Source of the DNA: Bradyrhizobium sp. BTAi1
GTDB lineage: Bacteria; Pseudomonadota; Alphaproteobacteria; Rhizobiales; Xanthobacteraceae
DNA: 64,000 nt
Assembly (NCBI RefSeq): GCF_000015165.1
Contig: NC_009485.1
Coordinates: 6,963,501-7,027,500 of the forward strand
Direction: 5' to 3'
Positions 53,447 through 62,658 of this stretch are shown here, one piece after another; within the stretch, counting starts at the first letter, position 1; each line of letters starts with the position of its first letter. A program made the translations under genes and the position numbers. The notes beneath the pieces are model-generated. The model saw only the letters and a list, made by a program, of their open reading frames with translations, did not search any database and was not told the DNA's origin.

Positions 53447-55642
53447 TCACGCCCTGCGTTGAAATTCGGCGTCGTGGTGGTCTCCGCCATCGGCCAGATC
53501 GAAGGCGAAGCCGCCGGAGGCAGCCTTGACGGCGCGCGCCGGCTTGGCCGCGACCGCCTTTCTGCCGACCCGGTCCACGGCCGCCATCGTCGCGGCCTTG
53601 GCCTTGAGCTGGCTGACGGCCCGCTCGATCGGCGCCGGCGCGCTGCCATGCGCCCTGGCTCCGTCATCGATCCTGAAATAGGCGATGGTGGACTGCAGCT
53701 GCTCGGCCTGCGAGGCGAGTTCCTCCGAGGTCGAGGACACCTGCTCGGATGCACTCGCATTCTGCTGCCCGACCTTGTCGAGTTGCTGAATGGCCTGGTT
53801 GATCTGGGCCGACCCGATGTCCTGTTCGCGGCACGCGGCGGTGATCTCCACCACCAGCTCCGCCGTCTTCTTGATGTCAGGCACCAGCTTGGACAGCATC
53901 CCGCCGGCCTCGCGGGCGACCTTCACCGACTCCGAGGACAGCGTGCCGATCTCGGCTGCCGCCGCCTGGCTGCGCTCGGCGAGCTTGCGCACCTCGGAGG
54001 CGACCACCGCAAAGCCCTTGCCGTGCTCGCCGGCCCGCGCCGCCTCGACCGCCGCGTTCAGCGCCAGCAGGTCGGTCTGGCGGGCGATCTCCTGCACGAT
54101 CGTGATCTTCTCGGCGATCGTCTGCATCGCCTCCACCGCGCGGCCGACCGCTGCGCCGCTCATTTCCGCATCTTTGGCCGATTGCGCCGCGATCTTCTCG
54201 GTCTGGCTGGCGTTCTCGGCGTTCTGCTTTACGTTCGCCGCCATCTCCTCCATCGACGAGGAGGCCTCCTCGGCCGACGACGCCTGCTCGGTCGCGCCCT
54301 GCGACAGCTGCTCGGCGCTCGCCGACAGCTCCTGGCTACCCGCCGACACGTTGTGCGCGGCCGTCAGGGCTTCGGCGACGATCTGCCGGAGCTTGTCCAC
54401 CATGTGCTCGAGCGCGATGCCGAGCTTGTCCTTGTCGGAGGCGCGCCTGGTCTCGACGGTGAGATTGCCGTGGGCGATCTCGTCGGCGATGCCTGCCATC
54501 ACGTTGAGATTCTGCGTCATGGCGTTGAGCGATTTGACCAGATCGCTGATCTCGTCGTCGCTACGTACCTCGATCGTCTGGCTCAGGTCGCCGATGGCCA
54601 CGGCGTCGGCAAGGCCGACGGCGCGAGCCAGCGCCCTGCTGATGCTGAGTGCGATCCAGGTCGCCGAGACGACAGCAATCACCAGCGCGCCGATGATGAT
54701 GCTGACCATCAGCGTCTTGGCGAAGCTTGCCCCGCGCGCTCCGTCTTCGGCAACCTCGGCCATCTGTCGTTCGTTCTGCTGAACGTATTGCTCGATCATA
54801 TCAAGGCTATCGTTGAACGCCTTGCGGCCATCCCCGTTGGCGATCGCTATCGCTTTGACGTTGCCGGCTTCCGCAGCAAAGTTGGCAGCCTTTTCGACGG
54901 CCTTGCTCAACCGCTCGAGCTCGCCCTTGATCGCGCCGCTGGAAGGCCCGGCCTGCTCGCCGACGATCTTCACCAGATCCGCCTTGACGGCGGCGAGCCT
55001 TTGCTGGGCCTCCTTCAAGTCAGCGTCGATATCCTGGACGTTCGCGCTCGTATAGGCGGAGATGATGGCGCGCGACAGCCGCGCGGCATCGAGCCTTACG
55101 GTCAACAGCGCCGTGACCATGCGCTGGCTGTCGGACGCATCCTTGTTCAGCTCACCAACGATCGAATCGAGTGTCGCGTCGAGCTCGCGCGTCGCCGGCT
55201 GCCCCTCGCCGCGCCATACCTCGGCGGCCTTGTTGTTCGAATTGAGGAGCGCGAATTTACTGGCCTGATCCTCGAGTTCGTTCATGCGCTTGATGGAGCT
55301 GGTGGCTTGGTCGAGGATGCGCCGGCCGGACTCGCTCGCGCGGCCATAGAGCTCGTCGCGCAGCTTGAGCACCTTGTCGCGGCGCGCCGTCATCGCGTTG
55401 TAGTAGTCCTGGACATCCTTGTCCGTGATCGCGTTGATCATACGGGTCTCGGACCGCTGCTGGCCCTGGATGCCGTTCATGAGATCGCCCGCCATCTTGA
55501 GGCGGCCGGCCTGCGCGACCGTGCGCTGCTCCGCCTCACTCAGCGAGGAGAGGTTCATGTAGGCGATCCCGCCCATGATCATCGAGAGCGTAACGACGAC
55601 ACCGAAAGCGCCGGCCAGCTTGGCCTTGATCGTGAATCTCAT
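53447..55642 (-). CDS. Methyl-accepting chemotaxis protein, copy A
   Basis: 731 residues from ATG 55642 (GGAAG site). Membrane helix 8-30, four-helix-bundle type periplasmic domain (about 32-320), second helix (about 303-330), HAMP (NMTQ region) and signalling domain with QTDLLALNAAVEAARAGEHGKGFAVVASEVRKLAE. Longer than its neighbours because of an extended periplasmic region (DASDSQRMVTALLTVRLDAARL). The C-terminal tail GGFAFDLADGGDHHDAEFQ is shared in pattern with copies B and C. Confidence 0.93.
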   Translation of the reverse strand: MRFTIKAKLAGAFGVVVTLSMIMGGIAYMNLSSLSEAEQRTVAQAGRLKMAGDLMNGIQGQQRSETRMINAITDKDVQDYYNAMTARRDKVLKLRDELYGRASESGRRILDQATSSIKRMNELEDQASKFALLNSNNKAAEVWRGEGQPATRELDATLDSIVGELNKDASDSQRMVTALLTVRLDAARLSRAIISAYTSANVQDIDADLKEAQQRLAAVKADLVKIVGEQAGPSSGAIKGELERLSKAVEKAANFAAEAGNVKAIAIANGDGRKAFNDSLDMIEQYVQQNERQMAEVAEDGARGASFAKTLMVSIIIGALVIAVVSATWIALSISRALARAVGLADAVAIGDLSQTIEVRSDDEISDLVKSLNAMTQNLNVMAGIADEIAHGNLTVETRRASDKDKLGIALEHMVDKLRQIVAEALTAAHNVSAGSQELSASAEQLSQGATEQASSAEEASSSMEEMAANVKQNAENASQTEKIAAQSAKDAEMSGAAVGRAVEAMQTIAEKITIVQEIARQTDLLALNAAVEAARAGEHGKGFAVVASEVRKLAERSQAAAAEIGTLSSESVKVAREAGGMLSKLVPDIKKTAELVVEITAACREQDIGSAQINQAIQQLDKVGQQNASASEQVSSTSEELASQAEQLQSTIAYFRIDDGARAHGSAPAPIERAVSQLKAKAATMAAVDRVGRKAVAAKPARAVKAASGGFAFDLADGGDHHDAEFQRRA
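53691..54440 (-). repeat. MCP signalling-domain DNA repeat, copy A
   Basis: 750-base block nearly identical to 55961-56710 (constant offset 2270; only a few mismatches seen, e.g. 53711) and, for its first 671 bases, to 57975-58645. Confidence 0.9.
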
Positions 55643-55698
55643 GTCCAGACTTCCAATTTCCATTGCAGGAAGCCGTCCGCAGACGACCCCGCGTGCTA

Positions 55699-57651
55699 CT
55701 AACGTTGAAATTCGCGGTCGCGGGCATCGCTGGCCTCGCTCATGTCGAAGGCGAAGCCGCCGCCGCTCGAGGCCATGACGCCGCGCCCAGTCACGGGCCT
55801 TGCAACCGGCTTCCGCGGCGCATTGTGGGCGTCCCGGTTTGCGGCGGCCATGCTGGCGGCCTTGGCCCTGAGCTGGCCAACAGCGCGATCAATCGTGGGG
55901 ACCGCCGGCGCAGCAATGCCAGCGTCGGAGGACCGATCGATGCGAAAGAAGGCGATTGTCGACTGCAGCTGCTCGGCCTGTGAGGCGAGTTCCTCCGAGG
56001 TCGAGGACACCTGCTCGGATGCACTCGCATTCTGCTGCCCGACCTTGTCGAGTTGCTGAATGGCCTGGTTGATCTGGGCCGACCCGATGTCCTGTTCGCG
56101 GCACGCGGCGGTGATCTCCACCACCAGCTCCGCCGTCTTCTTGATGTCAGGCACCAGCTTGGACAGCATCCCGCCGGCCTCGCGGGCGACCTTCACCGAC
56201 TCCGAGGACAGCGTGCCGATCTCGGCTGCCGCCGCCTGGCTGCGCTCGGCGAGCTTGCGCACCTCGGAGGCGACCACCGCAAAGCCCTTGCCGTGCTCGC
56301 CGGCCCGCGCCGCCTCGACCGCCGCGTTCAGCGCCAGCAGGTCGGTCTGGCGGGCGATCTCCTGCACGATCGTGATCTTCTCGGCGATCGTCTGCATCGC
56401 CTCCACCGCGCGGCCGACCGCTGCGCCGCTCATTTCCGCATCTTTGGCCGATTGCGCCGCGATCTTCTCGGTCTGGCTGGCGTTCTCGGCGTTCTGCTTT
56501 ACGTTCGCCGCCATCTCCTCCATCGACGAGGAGGCCTCCTCGGCCGACGAGGCCTGTTCGGTCGCGCCCTGCGACAGCTGCTCGGCGCTCGCCGACAGCT
56601 CCTGGCTACCCGCCGACACGTTGTGCGCGGCCGTCAGGGCTTCGGCGACGATCTGCCGGAGCTTGTCCACCATGTGCTCGAGCGCGATGCCGAGCTTGTC
56701 CTTGTCGGAGATACGTTTGGCTTCCACGGTCAGGTTGCCACGCGCGATCTCCTGGGCAACCGCCGCAGTGGCGTTGAGACTCTCCAGCATGCGCTGAAGC
56801 GCAAGACCGAGGGTGTCCTTGTGGGACAGCGGCTTGGCCGCAACGTCCAGATTGCCCTGTGCGACCTCGGCGGCGATCAGCGCGGTGGCATTGAGGTTCG
56901 CGGTCATCGTGTTCAGCGACTTGATGAGGTCGCCAACCTCGTCATCATGAACCTTGTCGATCTTCTGGCTGAGATCGCCGATCGCCACCGCATCGGCCAG
57001 CCCGACTGCGCGCGCCAGCGTCCGGCCGATGCTGAGAGACATCCAGAACGCGGCGGCCGCGGCGAACATCAGCGACACCAGAACCAGACCAAGCATCAGC
57101 ATCTGGGCATGGCTGCCCTCCTGCCGAGCCTGCTCGGATTTGTCCACCATCAGCTTCTTCAGGAACGTGTCGTATTCACCGAGGCGCTCGAGCGTTTCCG
57201 CCACCGCCTTGCGCTCGTCGGTCGAAGAATGCTCGATCGCTTTGGTCCGATCGGATTTCAGCAGCTTCAAGGTATGATCCTCGAGCGCGTTCGTATTGGC
57301 GTAGCTGGTCTCGATCCTGTCGAGGATCTTCTTGCCGGCCTCTGTGGCAACTGCGTAGATCTCATCCCGGGTCTTCACCGCCGCAGCCCGAATGGAGATC
57401 GCCTCGGCGATATAGCGATCCATCTCGGCGTCCGACGCGGCCAGCAGCGCGTTCTTCTCGGCGCGGATCTGCAGCAGCACGTTCTCCTTCAGGCGCGCAG
57501 CCTTGTCGAGCCGGCCTGCGGCTGACACGATGCTCTCGGTCGCCGTGGCCGTATCGCTCAGCTTCATATAACCGATGCCACCCGTGATCGCGGACAGCAG
57601 GATCACGGCGCCGAACGTGGAGGCCAGTTTGGCCTTGATCGTGAATCGCAT
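55699..57651 (-). CDS. Methyl-accepting chemotaxis protein, copy B
   Basis: 650 residues from ATG 57651 (AAGGAAC site). Membrane helix about 8-30, periplasmic 4HB-type domain (about 35-190, with DEIYAVATEAGKKILDRIE), second helix (about 190-212), HAMP, an extra HAMP-like repeat (NATALIAAEVAQGNLDVAAKPL then NATAAVAQEIARGNLTVEAKRI), then the same signalling domain as copy A. The tail ends GGGFAFDMSEASDARDREFQ. The duplicated HAMP-like linker sets it apart from A and C. Confidence 0.93.
   Translation of the reverse strand: MRFTIKAKLASTFGAVILLSAITGGIGYMKLSDTATATESIVSAAGRLDKAARLKENVLLQIRAEKNALLAASDAEMDRYIAEAISIRAAAVKTRDEIYAVATEAGKKILDRIETSYANTNALEDHTLKLLKSDRTKAIEHSSTDERKAVAETLERLGEYDTFLKKLMVDKSEQARQEGSHAQMLMLGLVLVSLMFAAAAAFWMSLSIGRTLARAVGLADAVAIGDLSQKIDKVHDDEVGDLIKSLNTMTANLNATALIAAEVAQGNLDVAAKPLSHKDTLGLALQRMLESLNATAAVAQEIARGNLTVEAKRISDKDKLGIALEHMVDKLRQIVAEALTAAHNVSAGSQELSASAEQLSQGATEQASSAEEASSSMEEMAANVKQNAENASQTEKIAAQSAKDAEMSGAAVGRAVEAMQTIAEKITIVQEIARQTDLLALNAAVEAARAGEHGKGFAVVASEVRKLAERSQAAAAEIGTLSSESVKVAREAGGMLSKLVPDIKKTAELVVEITAACREQDIGSAQINQAIQQLDKVGQQNASASEQVSSTSEELASQAEQLQSTIAFFRIDRSSDAGIAAPAVPTIDRAVGQLRAKAASMAAANRDAHNAPRKPVARPVTGRGVMASSGGGFAFDMSEASDARDREFQR
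55961..56710 (-). repeat. MCP signalling-domain DNA repeat, copy B
   Basis: Pairs with 53691-54440 over 750 bases and with 57975-58645 over 671 bases (offset 2014). Identity stops abruptly at the HAMP side, where A and B encode different residues. Confidence 0.9.
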
Positions 57652-57727
57652 CTTCGTTCCTTCATGATCTGGGCGGCGCTCTCGTGCCGAACCGGAAAAT
57701 TGCAACGCGCCGTTCTGCCGACAGCCC

Positions 57728-59428
57728 TCAGGCTTGAAAATCGGCGTCTCGCTCGTCTCTGCCGTCGTCCATCACGAAGGCAAAGCCACCGCCGCCAGCC
57801 GCTGCCTTGAGCGGTCGACGAGCCGCAGTCGCGGGCCTTGCGGCGGACAGCCTCTTCGCGCCTCGGTCAGCCGCCTTCATCGTTGCTGCCTTGGCACGCA
57901 GCCGCGTGACCGCATCATCCATTTGGCGGGCCCCGAGGTCATCCGCGGATCCGATGCGGAAGAAGGCGATGGTGGACTGCAGCTGCTCGGCCTGTGAGGC
58001 GAGCTCCTCCGAGGTCGAGGACACCTGCTCGGATGCACTCGCATTCTGCTGCCCGACCTTGTCGAGTTGCTGAATGGCCTGGTTGATCTGGGCCGACCCG
58101 ATGTCCTGTTCGCGGCACGCGGCGGTGATCTCCACCACCAGCTCCGCCGTCTTCTTGATGTCAGGCACCAGCTTGGACAGCATCCCGCCGGCCTCGCGGG
58201 CGACCTTCACCGACTCCGAGGACAGCGTGCCGATCTCGGCTGCCGCCGCCTGGCTGCGCTCGGCGAGCTTGCGCACCTCGGAGGCGACCACCGCAAAGCC
58301 CTTGCCGTGCTCGCCGGCCCGCGCCGCCTCGACCGCCGCGTTCAGCGCCAGCAGGTCGGTCTGGCGGGCGATCTCCTGCACGATCGTGATCTTCTCGGCG
58401 ATCGTCTGCATCGCCTCCACCGCGCGGCCGACCGCTGCGCCGCTCATTTCCGCATCTTTGGCCGATTGCGCCGCGATCTTCTCGGTCTGGCTGGCGTTCT
58501 CGGCGTTCTGCTTTACGTTCGCCGCCATCTCCTCCATCGACGAGGAGGCCTCCTCGGCCGACGACGCCTGCTCGGTCGCGCCCTGCGACAGCTGCTCGGC
58601 GCTCGCCGACAGCTCCTGGCTGCCCGCCGACACGTTGTGCGCGGCGGAGAGCGCATCGGCAACGATCTGCCGGAGCTTCTCGACCATCGCATTCAAAGAT
58701 TTCACCAGATCGCCGATCTCATCATTGCTGGAGATGCTGATGGTCTGGCTGAGATCACCGTTGGCGACGGCGCCGGCAAGGCCGACGGCGCGGCCAAGGG
58801 CGCGGCTGATCGTAAGCGACATCCAGAGCGCCGCAGCGACGGCAATGAGTGTGGAGACCGCAGCCAGAACCGTCAGCAGGAACTGCGCACGGGCGCCCTC
58901 CTCGCGTGCCTGAGCGGCTTGGTCCGCCATGCCCTTTCTGGTGTAGGCGATATAGGCGTCCGCCGCGTCCAGCGTATCGGTGACGAGCTTCTTGCCTTCA
59001 CGGACCGATCGATCCGTTGCCGCCGCCCTGTCGACCCTCGACAGCTTGATGGTCTCGTCCTCGAACGCATTCATCTTGGCGTAGGTCGCGGCGAAAGCCT
59101 CGAGCAGCTTCTTGCCGCCCTCGCTGGCCATCGCGTAGACGGCGTCCTTCGACTTGAACACGAGCTCGCGCGCCGGGCCGATGTCGGCGATGAACTGCTC
59201 GGACTCGGCGCCGGTCGTCAACAGCGCATTCTTCTCGGCGCGGACCTGGCGCAGGATTTCGATCTCGATCTCCGCAGCCTTTTCCATGCGCCCGGCGCGA
59301 AGGACAATGGCCTCCGACGTGGCGGTCAGGTCGGCCAATTTCATGTAGGCGATGACGCTCGCGGTGACGGACAACACGATAATCAGTCCGAACGCGACCG
59401 CCAGCTTTGCCTTTACGGTGAATCTCAT
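57728..59428 (-). CDS. Methyl-accepting chemotaxis protein, copy C
   Basis: 566 residues from ATG 59428, shortest of the three and first in transcription. Membrane helices about 8-30 and 188-212 flank a periplasmic 4HB-type domain (LRAGRMEKAAEIEIEILRQVRA); a single HAMP precedes the shared signalling domain. The tail GGGGFAFVMDDGRDERDADFQ repeats the conserved C-terminal pattern. Follows the second cheW by 35 bases. Confidence 0.93.
   Translation of the reverse strand: MRFTVKAKLAVAFGLIIVLSVTASVIAYMKLADLTATSEAIVLRAGRMEKAAEIEIEILRQVRAEKNALLTTGAESEQFIADIGPARELVFKSKDAVYAMASEGGKKLLEAFAATYAKMNAFEDETIKLSRVDRAAATDRSVREGKKLVTDTLDAADAYIAYTRKGMADQAAQAREEGARAQFLLTVLAAVSTLIAVAAALWMSLTISRALGRAVGLAGAVANGDLSQTISISSNDEIGDLVKSLNAMVEKLRQIVADALSAAHNVSAGSQELSASAEQLSQGATEQASSAEEASSSMEEMAANVKQNAENASQTEKIAAQSAKDAEMSGAAVGRAVEAMQTIAEKITIVQEIARQTDLLALNAAVEAARAGEHGKGFAVVASEVRKLAERSQAAAAEIGTLSSESVKVAREAGGMLSKLVPDIKKTAELVVEITAACREQDIGSAQINQAIQQLDKVGQQNASASEQVSSTSEELASQAEQLQSTIAFFRIGSADDLGARQMDDAVTRLRAKAATMKAADRGAKRLSAARPATAARRPLKAAAGGGGFAFVMDDGRDERDADFQA
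57975..58645 (-). repeat. MCP signalling-domain DNA repeat, copy C
   Basis: 671 bases nearly identical to copies A and B; the match ends in the codons for AHNV, where copy C continues with a different linker (SAAHNV preceded by ADAL). Confidence 0.9.
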
Positions 59429-59463
59429 CTTCAGCCCCTCGCGTCTCGCCCCAGAGACGTATT

Positions 59464-59934
59464 TCAATTCAGAATGCGTTCCATGTTCGGAACGATGACG
59501 AACTCTTCACGCCATTTGGTGATGAAGCGGATGAACTCCGGCTTCCAATGCATGCCGACACGCGGCGTCTGCTGCACGTCGGTCTGCGAGATCTCGGTGA
59601 CCTCGTAGACCTTGTCCGCAGTCACGCCGACCAGAACCGGCTCGCCGTCAAGCATGACTTCGATCACGACGATCCGGCTGTCGACGGAATGCTCGGTCGG
59701 CGGCATCCCGAAGCGGATCCGCAGGTCGGCCAGCGGAATCACGTTGCCGCGGACGTTGATCAGGCTCGGCACGTAAGCCTTGGCGCCGGCGACCTTGGTC
59801 TCCGGTACGGGATCGATGATCTCGCGCACCAGGCCGGCATCCAGTGCGAACTTCTCCTCGCCGAGACCGATCATGACGACCTGCATGGCGCCGTCGGCGT
59901 GGGCTCCGGCTGGCTGCGTCGGTGATGCAGTCAT
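59464..59934 (-). CDS. cheW: CheW coupling protein (second)
   Basis: 156 residues from ATG 59934, overlapping the cheA stop by one base (TGATG). CheW fold: VVMIGLGEEKFALDAGLVREII, AYVPSLINVRGNVIPLADLRIRFG, ADKVYEVTEIS. Located between cheA and the three MCP genes, so it probably serves these receptors. The N-terminus has a 17-residue Pro/Ala/Gly lead. Confidence 0.93.
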   Translation of the reverse strand: MTASPTQPAGAHADGAMQVVMIGLGEEKFALDAGLVREIIDPVPETKVAGAKAYVPSLINVRGNVIPLADLRIRFGMPPTEHSVDSRIVVIEVMLDGEPVLVGVTADKVYEVTEISQTDVQQTPRVGMHWKPEFIRFITKWREEFVIVPNMERILN

Positions 59935-61979
59935 CAGGCGGCCTCGTTCATTTGCAGTTTCTCGGCCTGCGACTGCGCAAGCGCGACAAGCTGTCCGACG
60001 TCGAGGATCAGCGCCGCGGTGCCATCCCCCAGGATGGTTGCACCGGAGAAGATGGTCACGTCGGAATGCAGCTTGGACAGCGACTTGATGACGGTCTGGT
60101 GGTTGCCGATGATCTGATCGGCGACCAGGCCGACGCAGGTCTCGCCGGTCGAGATGATGATGGTCTTCTGATGCTCCTCGGCCGCGCCGTCCATCTGCAG
60201 CACCTCCCGGAGCCGCAGGAACGGCACCAGTCCGCCGCGCACATTGAGGAAGCTGCGGCCGCGCGACCGCTGATCGGCCGCCGTCAGTTCCACGCATTCC
60301 TCGACCGCCGACAGCGGAATGATGTAGCGGCCGGCGCCGACCCGAATCAGAAGTCCCTCAATGATCGCCAGCGTCAGCGGCAGCCGCAGCGTGACCGTCG
60401 TCCCCTCGCCGGGCCTCGTGATCAGATCGATCGAGCCGCGCATGTTCTCGATGGTCTTCTTGACCACATCCATGCCGACACCACGCCCGGACAGGGCGGA
60501 CACCGTCTGCGCGGTCGAGAAGCCAGGATGAAACAGCAGCTGATGGATTTCATGATCGGTCAGCGCCGCACCCGGCGCGACCAGTCCCTGTTCCTCTGCC
60601 TTGGCCCGAATGCGACGGGTATCGAGGCCGCCGCCATTGTCGCTCACGGTCACCAGAACCTGCGCCCCGGCATGAACGGCGGACAGTTCGATGCGGCCCT
60701 GAGCGGGCTTGCCGGCCGCGGCACGCCGTCCGGCATCCTCGATGCCGTGATCGATCGCGTTGCGGATCAGATGCACGAGTGGATCGGCGAGGCACTCGAT
60801 CATGGTCTTGTCGAGTTCAGTGTCCTCGCCGGTGGTCACGAACTCCACCGGCTTGGCGAGCTCGCGCGACAGATCGTGCACGAGGCGCCGGAAGCGCCCG
60901 AACAACGAGCCGATCGGCACCATGCGCGCGCCCATCGTGGTGTCGCGCAGGCTTGCCGCGAGACGCTCGATCTCCTCGGCAATCAGCTTGATCGAGAGGT
61001 CGGAGCCCGTCGCCGCAAGCTGGCTGAGCCGTGCCTGCGCGATCACGAGCTCGCCAACCCGGTCCATCAGTTCGTCGAGACGCTCGGCCTGCACCCGGAC
61101 TGTCGCGATGCCGCGCTCTTCGTTGCGCTTCGGCTCCTCGCGCCGGGGCTCAGCGGGTAGAGCAGGCCGCTCGGCGGCCGCAGCATCCGGCGCGGCAGAC
61201 ACGGGCACAGTCGCAGACGGAGGGGGCTCGCTGTCCGCCTCCTGCAGCAAGGGGGCAAACTCCGGAAGTTCGACGCGGGCCAGCGGCGTGATGCCGAGCT
61301 TCATTTCGTCGAGCACGAACATGAAGACATCCTCGATCGCGGCCTTGTCGCAATCGGAGGACAGCGTCACCTCCCATTTGAGGTAACAGTCCTCGGGCTC
61401 GAGGGCGTCGAGCAGGGGAATGTCGGTGGTGATCGGCACGGCGAAGCAAGGCCCGAGCTTGGCCAGATCTTCGAGCATGTCGAGCGGATTGGAGCCGTTG
61501 CGCAGGATCTGCGCATCGAATTCCAGCTGCAGCAGCCACCCCGCCGCATGGTGCTCGGACGGCACCGCCCCGGGCCTGTCCGGCGAGGATTCGAAGGCCG
61601 GGATGCCGGGCGCGACGAGCTGCTTCAATTCGTCCAGAATGGCGTCGCCGATGATGGAATCGACAGTCTCCGGCGCGTGGATCAAAGCGCGGATGTAGTC
61701 CTTGGCCGCGAGCCCCACCGAGATGAGTTCCTGGGTCGGCTTGACCTCACCTCGGCGGATCAGCTCGAAGGCCGTTTCGAACTCGTGGGTGAACGCAGCG
61801 ACCTTGTCGAAGCCGAACATGGCACCCGAGCCCTTGATCGTGTGCAGGGCGCGAAAGGCGGCGTCGATCAGCTCGCGGTCGTCGGGGCGCTGGCAGAGAT
61901 CGAGCAGCGCACCTTCGAGGGTCTCGAACAATTCGGAGGCTTCCTGCCGGAAGACCTCGACAGGGTCCACGCTGTTCAT
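59934..61979 (-). CDS. cheA: CheA chemotaxis histidine kinase
   Basis: 681 residues. P1 Hpt domain with phospho-acceptor His46 (RALHTIKGSGAMFGF); a middle region (about 145-260, CYLKWEVTLSSDCDKAAIEDVF) of adaptor type, P3 dimerisation (RVQAERLDELMDRVGELVIAQARLSQ), P4 ATPase (LVHLIRNAIDHGIE N box, VSDNGGGLD, GRGVGMDVV) and P5 CheW-like domain (PLSAVEECVELTAADQRSRG). All catalytic motifs intact. Overlaps cheY by 4 bases. Input comes from the co-encoded MCPs. Confidence 0.95.
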   Translation of the reverse strand: MNSVDPVEVFRQEASELFETLEGALLDLCQRPDDRELIDAAFRALHTIKGSGAMFGFDKVAAFTHEFETAFELIRRGEVKPTQELISVGLAAKDYIRALIHAPETVDSIIGDAILDELKQLVAPGIPAFESSPDRPGAVPSEHHAAGWLLQLEFDAQILRNGSNPLDMLEDLAKLGPCFAVPITTDIPLLDALEPEDCYLKWEVTLSSDCDKAAIEDVFMFVLDEMKLGITPLARVELPEFAPLLQEADSEPPPSATVPVSAAPDAAAAERPALPAEPRREEPKRNEERGIATVRVQAERLDELMDRVGELVIAQARLSQLAATGSDLSIKLIAEEIERLAASLRDTTMGARMVPIGSLFGRFRRLVHDLSRELAKPVEFVTTGEDTELDKTMIECLADPLVHLIRNAIDHGIEDAGRRAAAGKPAQGRIELSAVHAGAQVLVTVSDNGGGLDTRRIRAKAEEQGLVAPGAALTDHEIHQLLFHPGFSTAQTVSALSGRGVGMDVVKKTIENMRGSIDLITRPGEGTTVTLRLPLTLAIIEGLLIRVGAGRYIIPLSAVEECVELTAADQRSRGRSFLNVRGGLVPFLRLREVLQMDGAAEEHQKTIIISTGETCVGLVADQIIGNHQTVIKSLSKLHSDVTIFSGATILGDGTAALILDVGQLVALAQSQAEKLQMNEAA

Positions 61980-62341
61980 GCCCGCACCAGTTTGCCAACC
62001 ACGGTGAGCAGCTGCTCGGGCTTGAAGGGCTTTGTGATCCAGCCGGTGGCCCCGGCGCTCTTGGCCTCCTGCTTCACCGCGTCGTTGGACTCGGTGGTGA
62101 GGAACAGGATCGGCATCCCGGTCAGGGTGCGCTCCTTGCGCAGCGCGCGGATCAGTTCGAGTCCATTCATCACCGGCATGTTGAGGTCGGTGATGACGAT
62201 GTCGGGACGGCTGGTCTGCGCCTTCGCCAGTCCCTGGACGCCGTCGCCGGCCTCGATGACCTGATGTCCGGCCGGCTCAAGCGTCACCTTGACCATCTGC
62301 CGGATGCTCGGGGAGTCGTCGACTGTCAGGACGATCGCCAT
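61976..62341 (-). CDS. cheY: CheY-type single-domain response regulator
   Basis: 121 residues. Receiver domain only: Asp8/Asp9 (VDDSPS), phospho-acceptor Asp52 (VITDLNMP), Thr in LTTES, Lys104 (WITKPFKPEQ). Stop overlaps the cheA start by four bases and its own ATG overlaps the STAS stop by one base, so translation is coupled throughout. With no flagellar genes nearby, the output could be motility or another function. Confidence 0.95.
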   Translation of the reverse strand: MAIVLTVDDSPSIRQMVKVTLEPAGHQVIEAGDGVQGLAKAQTSRPDIVITDLNMPVMNGLELIRALRKERTLTGMPILFLTTESNDAVKQEAKSAGATGWITKPFKPEQLLTVVGKLVRA

Positions 62342-62658
62342 CAGCTGCTAGCCTTATCTTTGGAGCCATGTTTCGGCGGCGGCGCGCGCAGAACGCCCGC
62401 GCGCTGCAGGATGAGCCGGAAGTTCTGGGAGAACGATTTCAGGATCACCGATCGACCTTGCGCCGCGCCGGTCATCGTGGTGGAGAGCAGGAGCTGAATC
62501 GACGTCACATCGGCTTTGACGACATCGGAGCAATCGATCTCGAACGGGCGCTGCCCACCGAACGCTTCGCGGATCTGATCGTGCACGCCGCGTATCGCCG
62601 CGATGCTGCAATCAGCCGGGAGCCGCAGCGATCGCCGCGACTTGATTGTGTCTTGCAT
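62341..62658 (-). CDS. STAS-domain protein
   Basis: 105 residues. STAS-like fold: LRLPADCSIAAIRGVHDQIREAFGG, FEIDCSDVVKADVTSIQLLLST, GRSVILKSFSQNFRLILQRAG. The usual phosphorylatable Ser of anti-sigma antagonists lies in the DVTSIQLLL loop. First gene of the chemosensory operon, coupled to cheY. STAS proteins head several non-flagellar chemosensory operons; role here unknown. Confidence 0.85.
   Translation of the reverse strand: MQDTIKSRRSLRLPADCSIAAIRGVHDQIREAFGGQRPFEIDCSDVVKADVTSIQLLLSTTMTGAAQGRSVILKSFSQNFRLILQRAGVLRAPPPKHGSKDKASS

Noticed and set aside
53444..59608. Long plus-strand open frames (up to 752 codons) opposite the MCP genes
   Set aside because: They mirror the MCP genes in a Leu/Arg/His-rich pattern caused by high-GC codon bias; no ribosome sites or recognisable domains.
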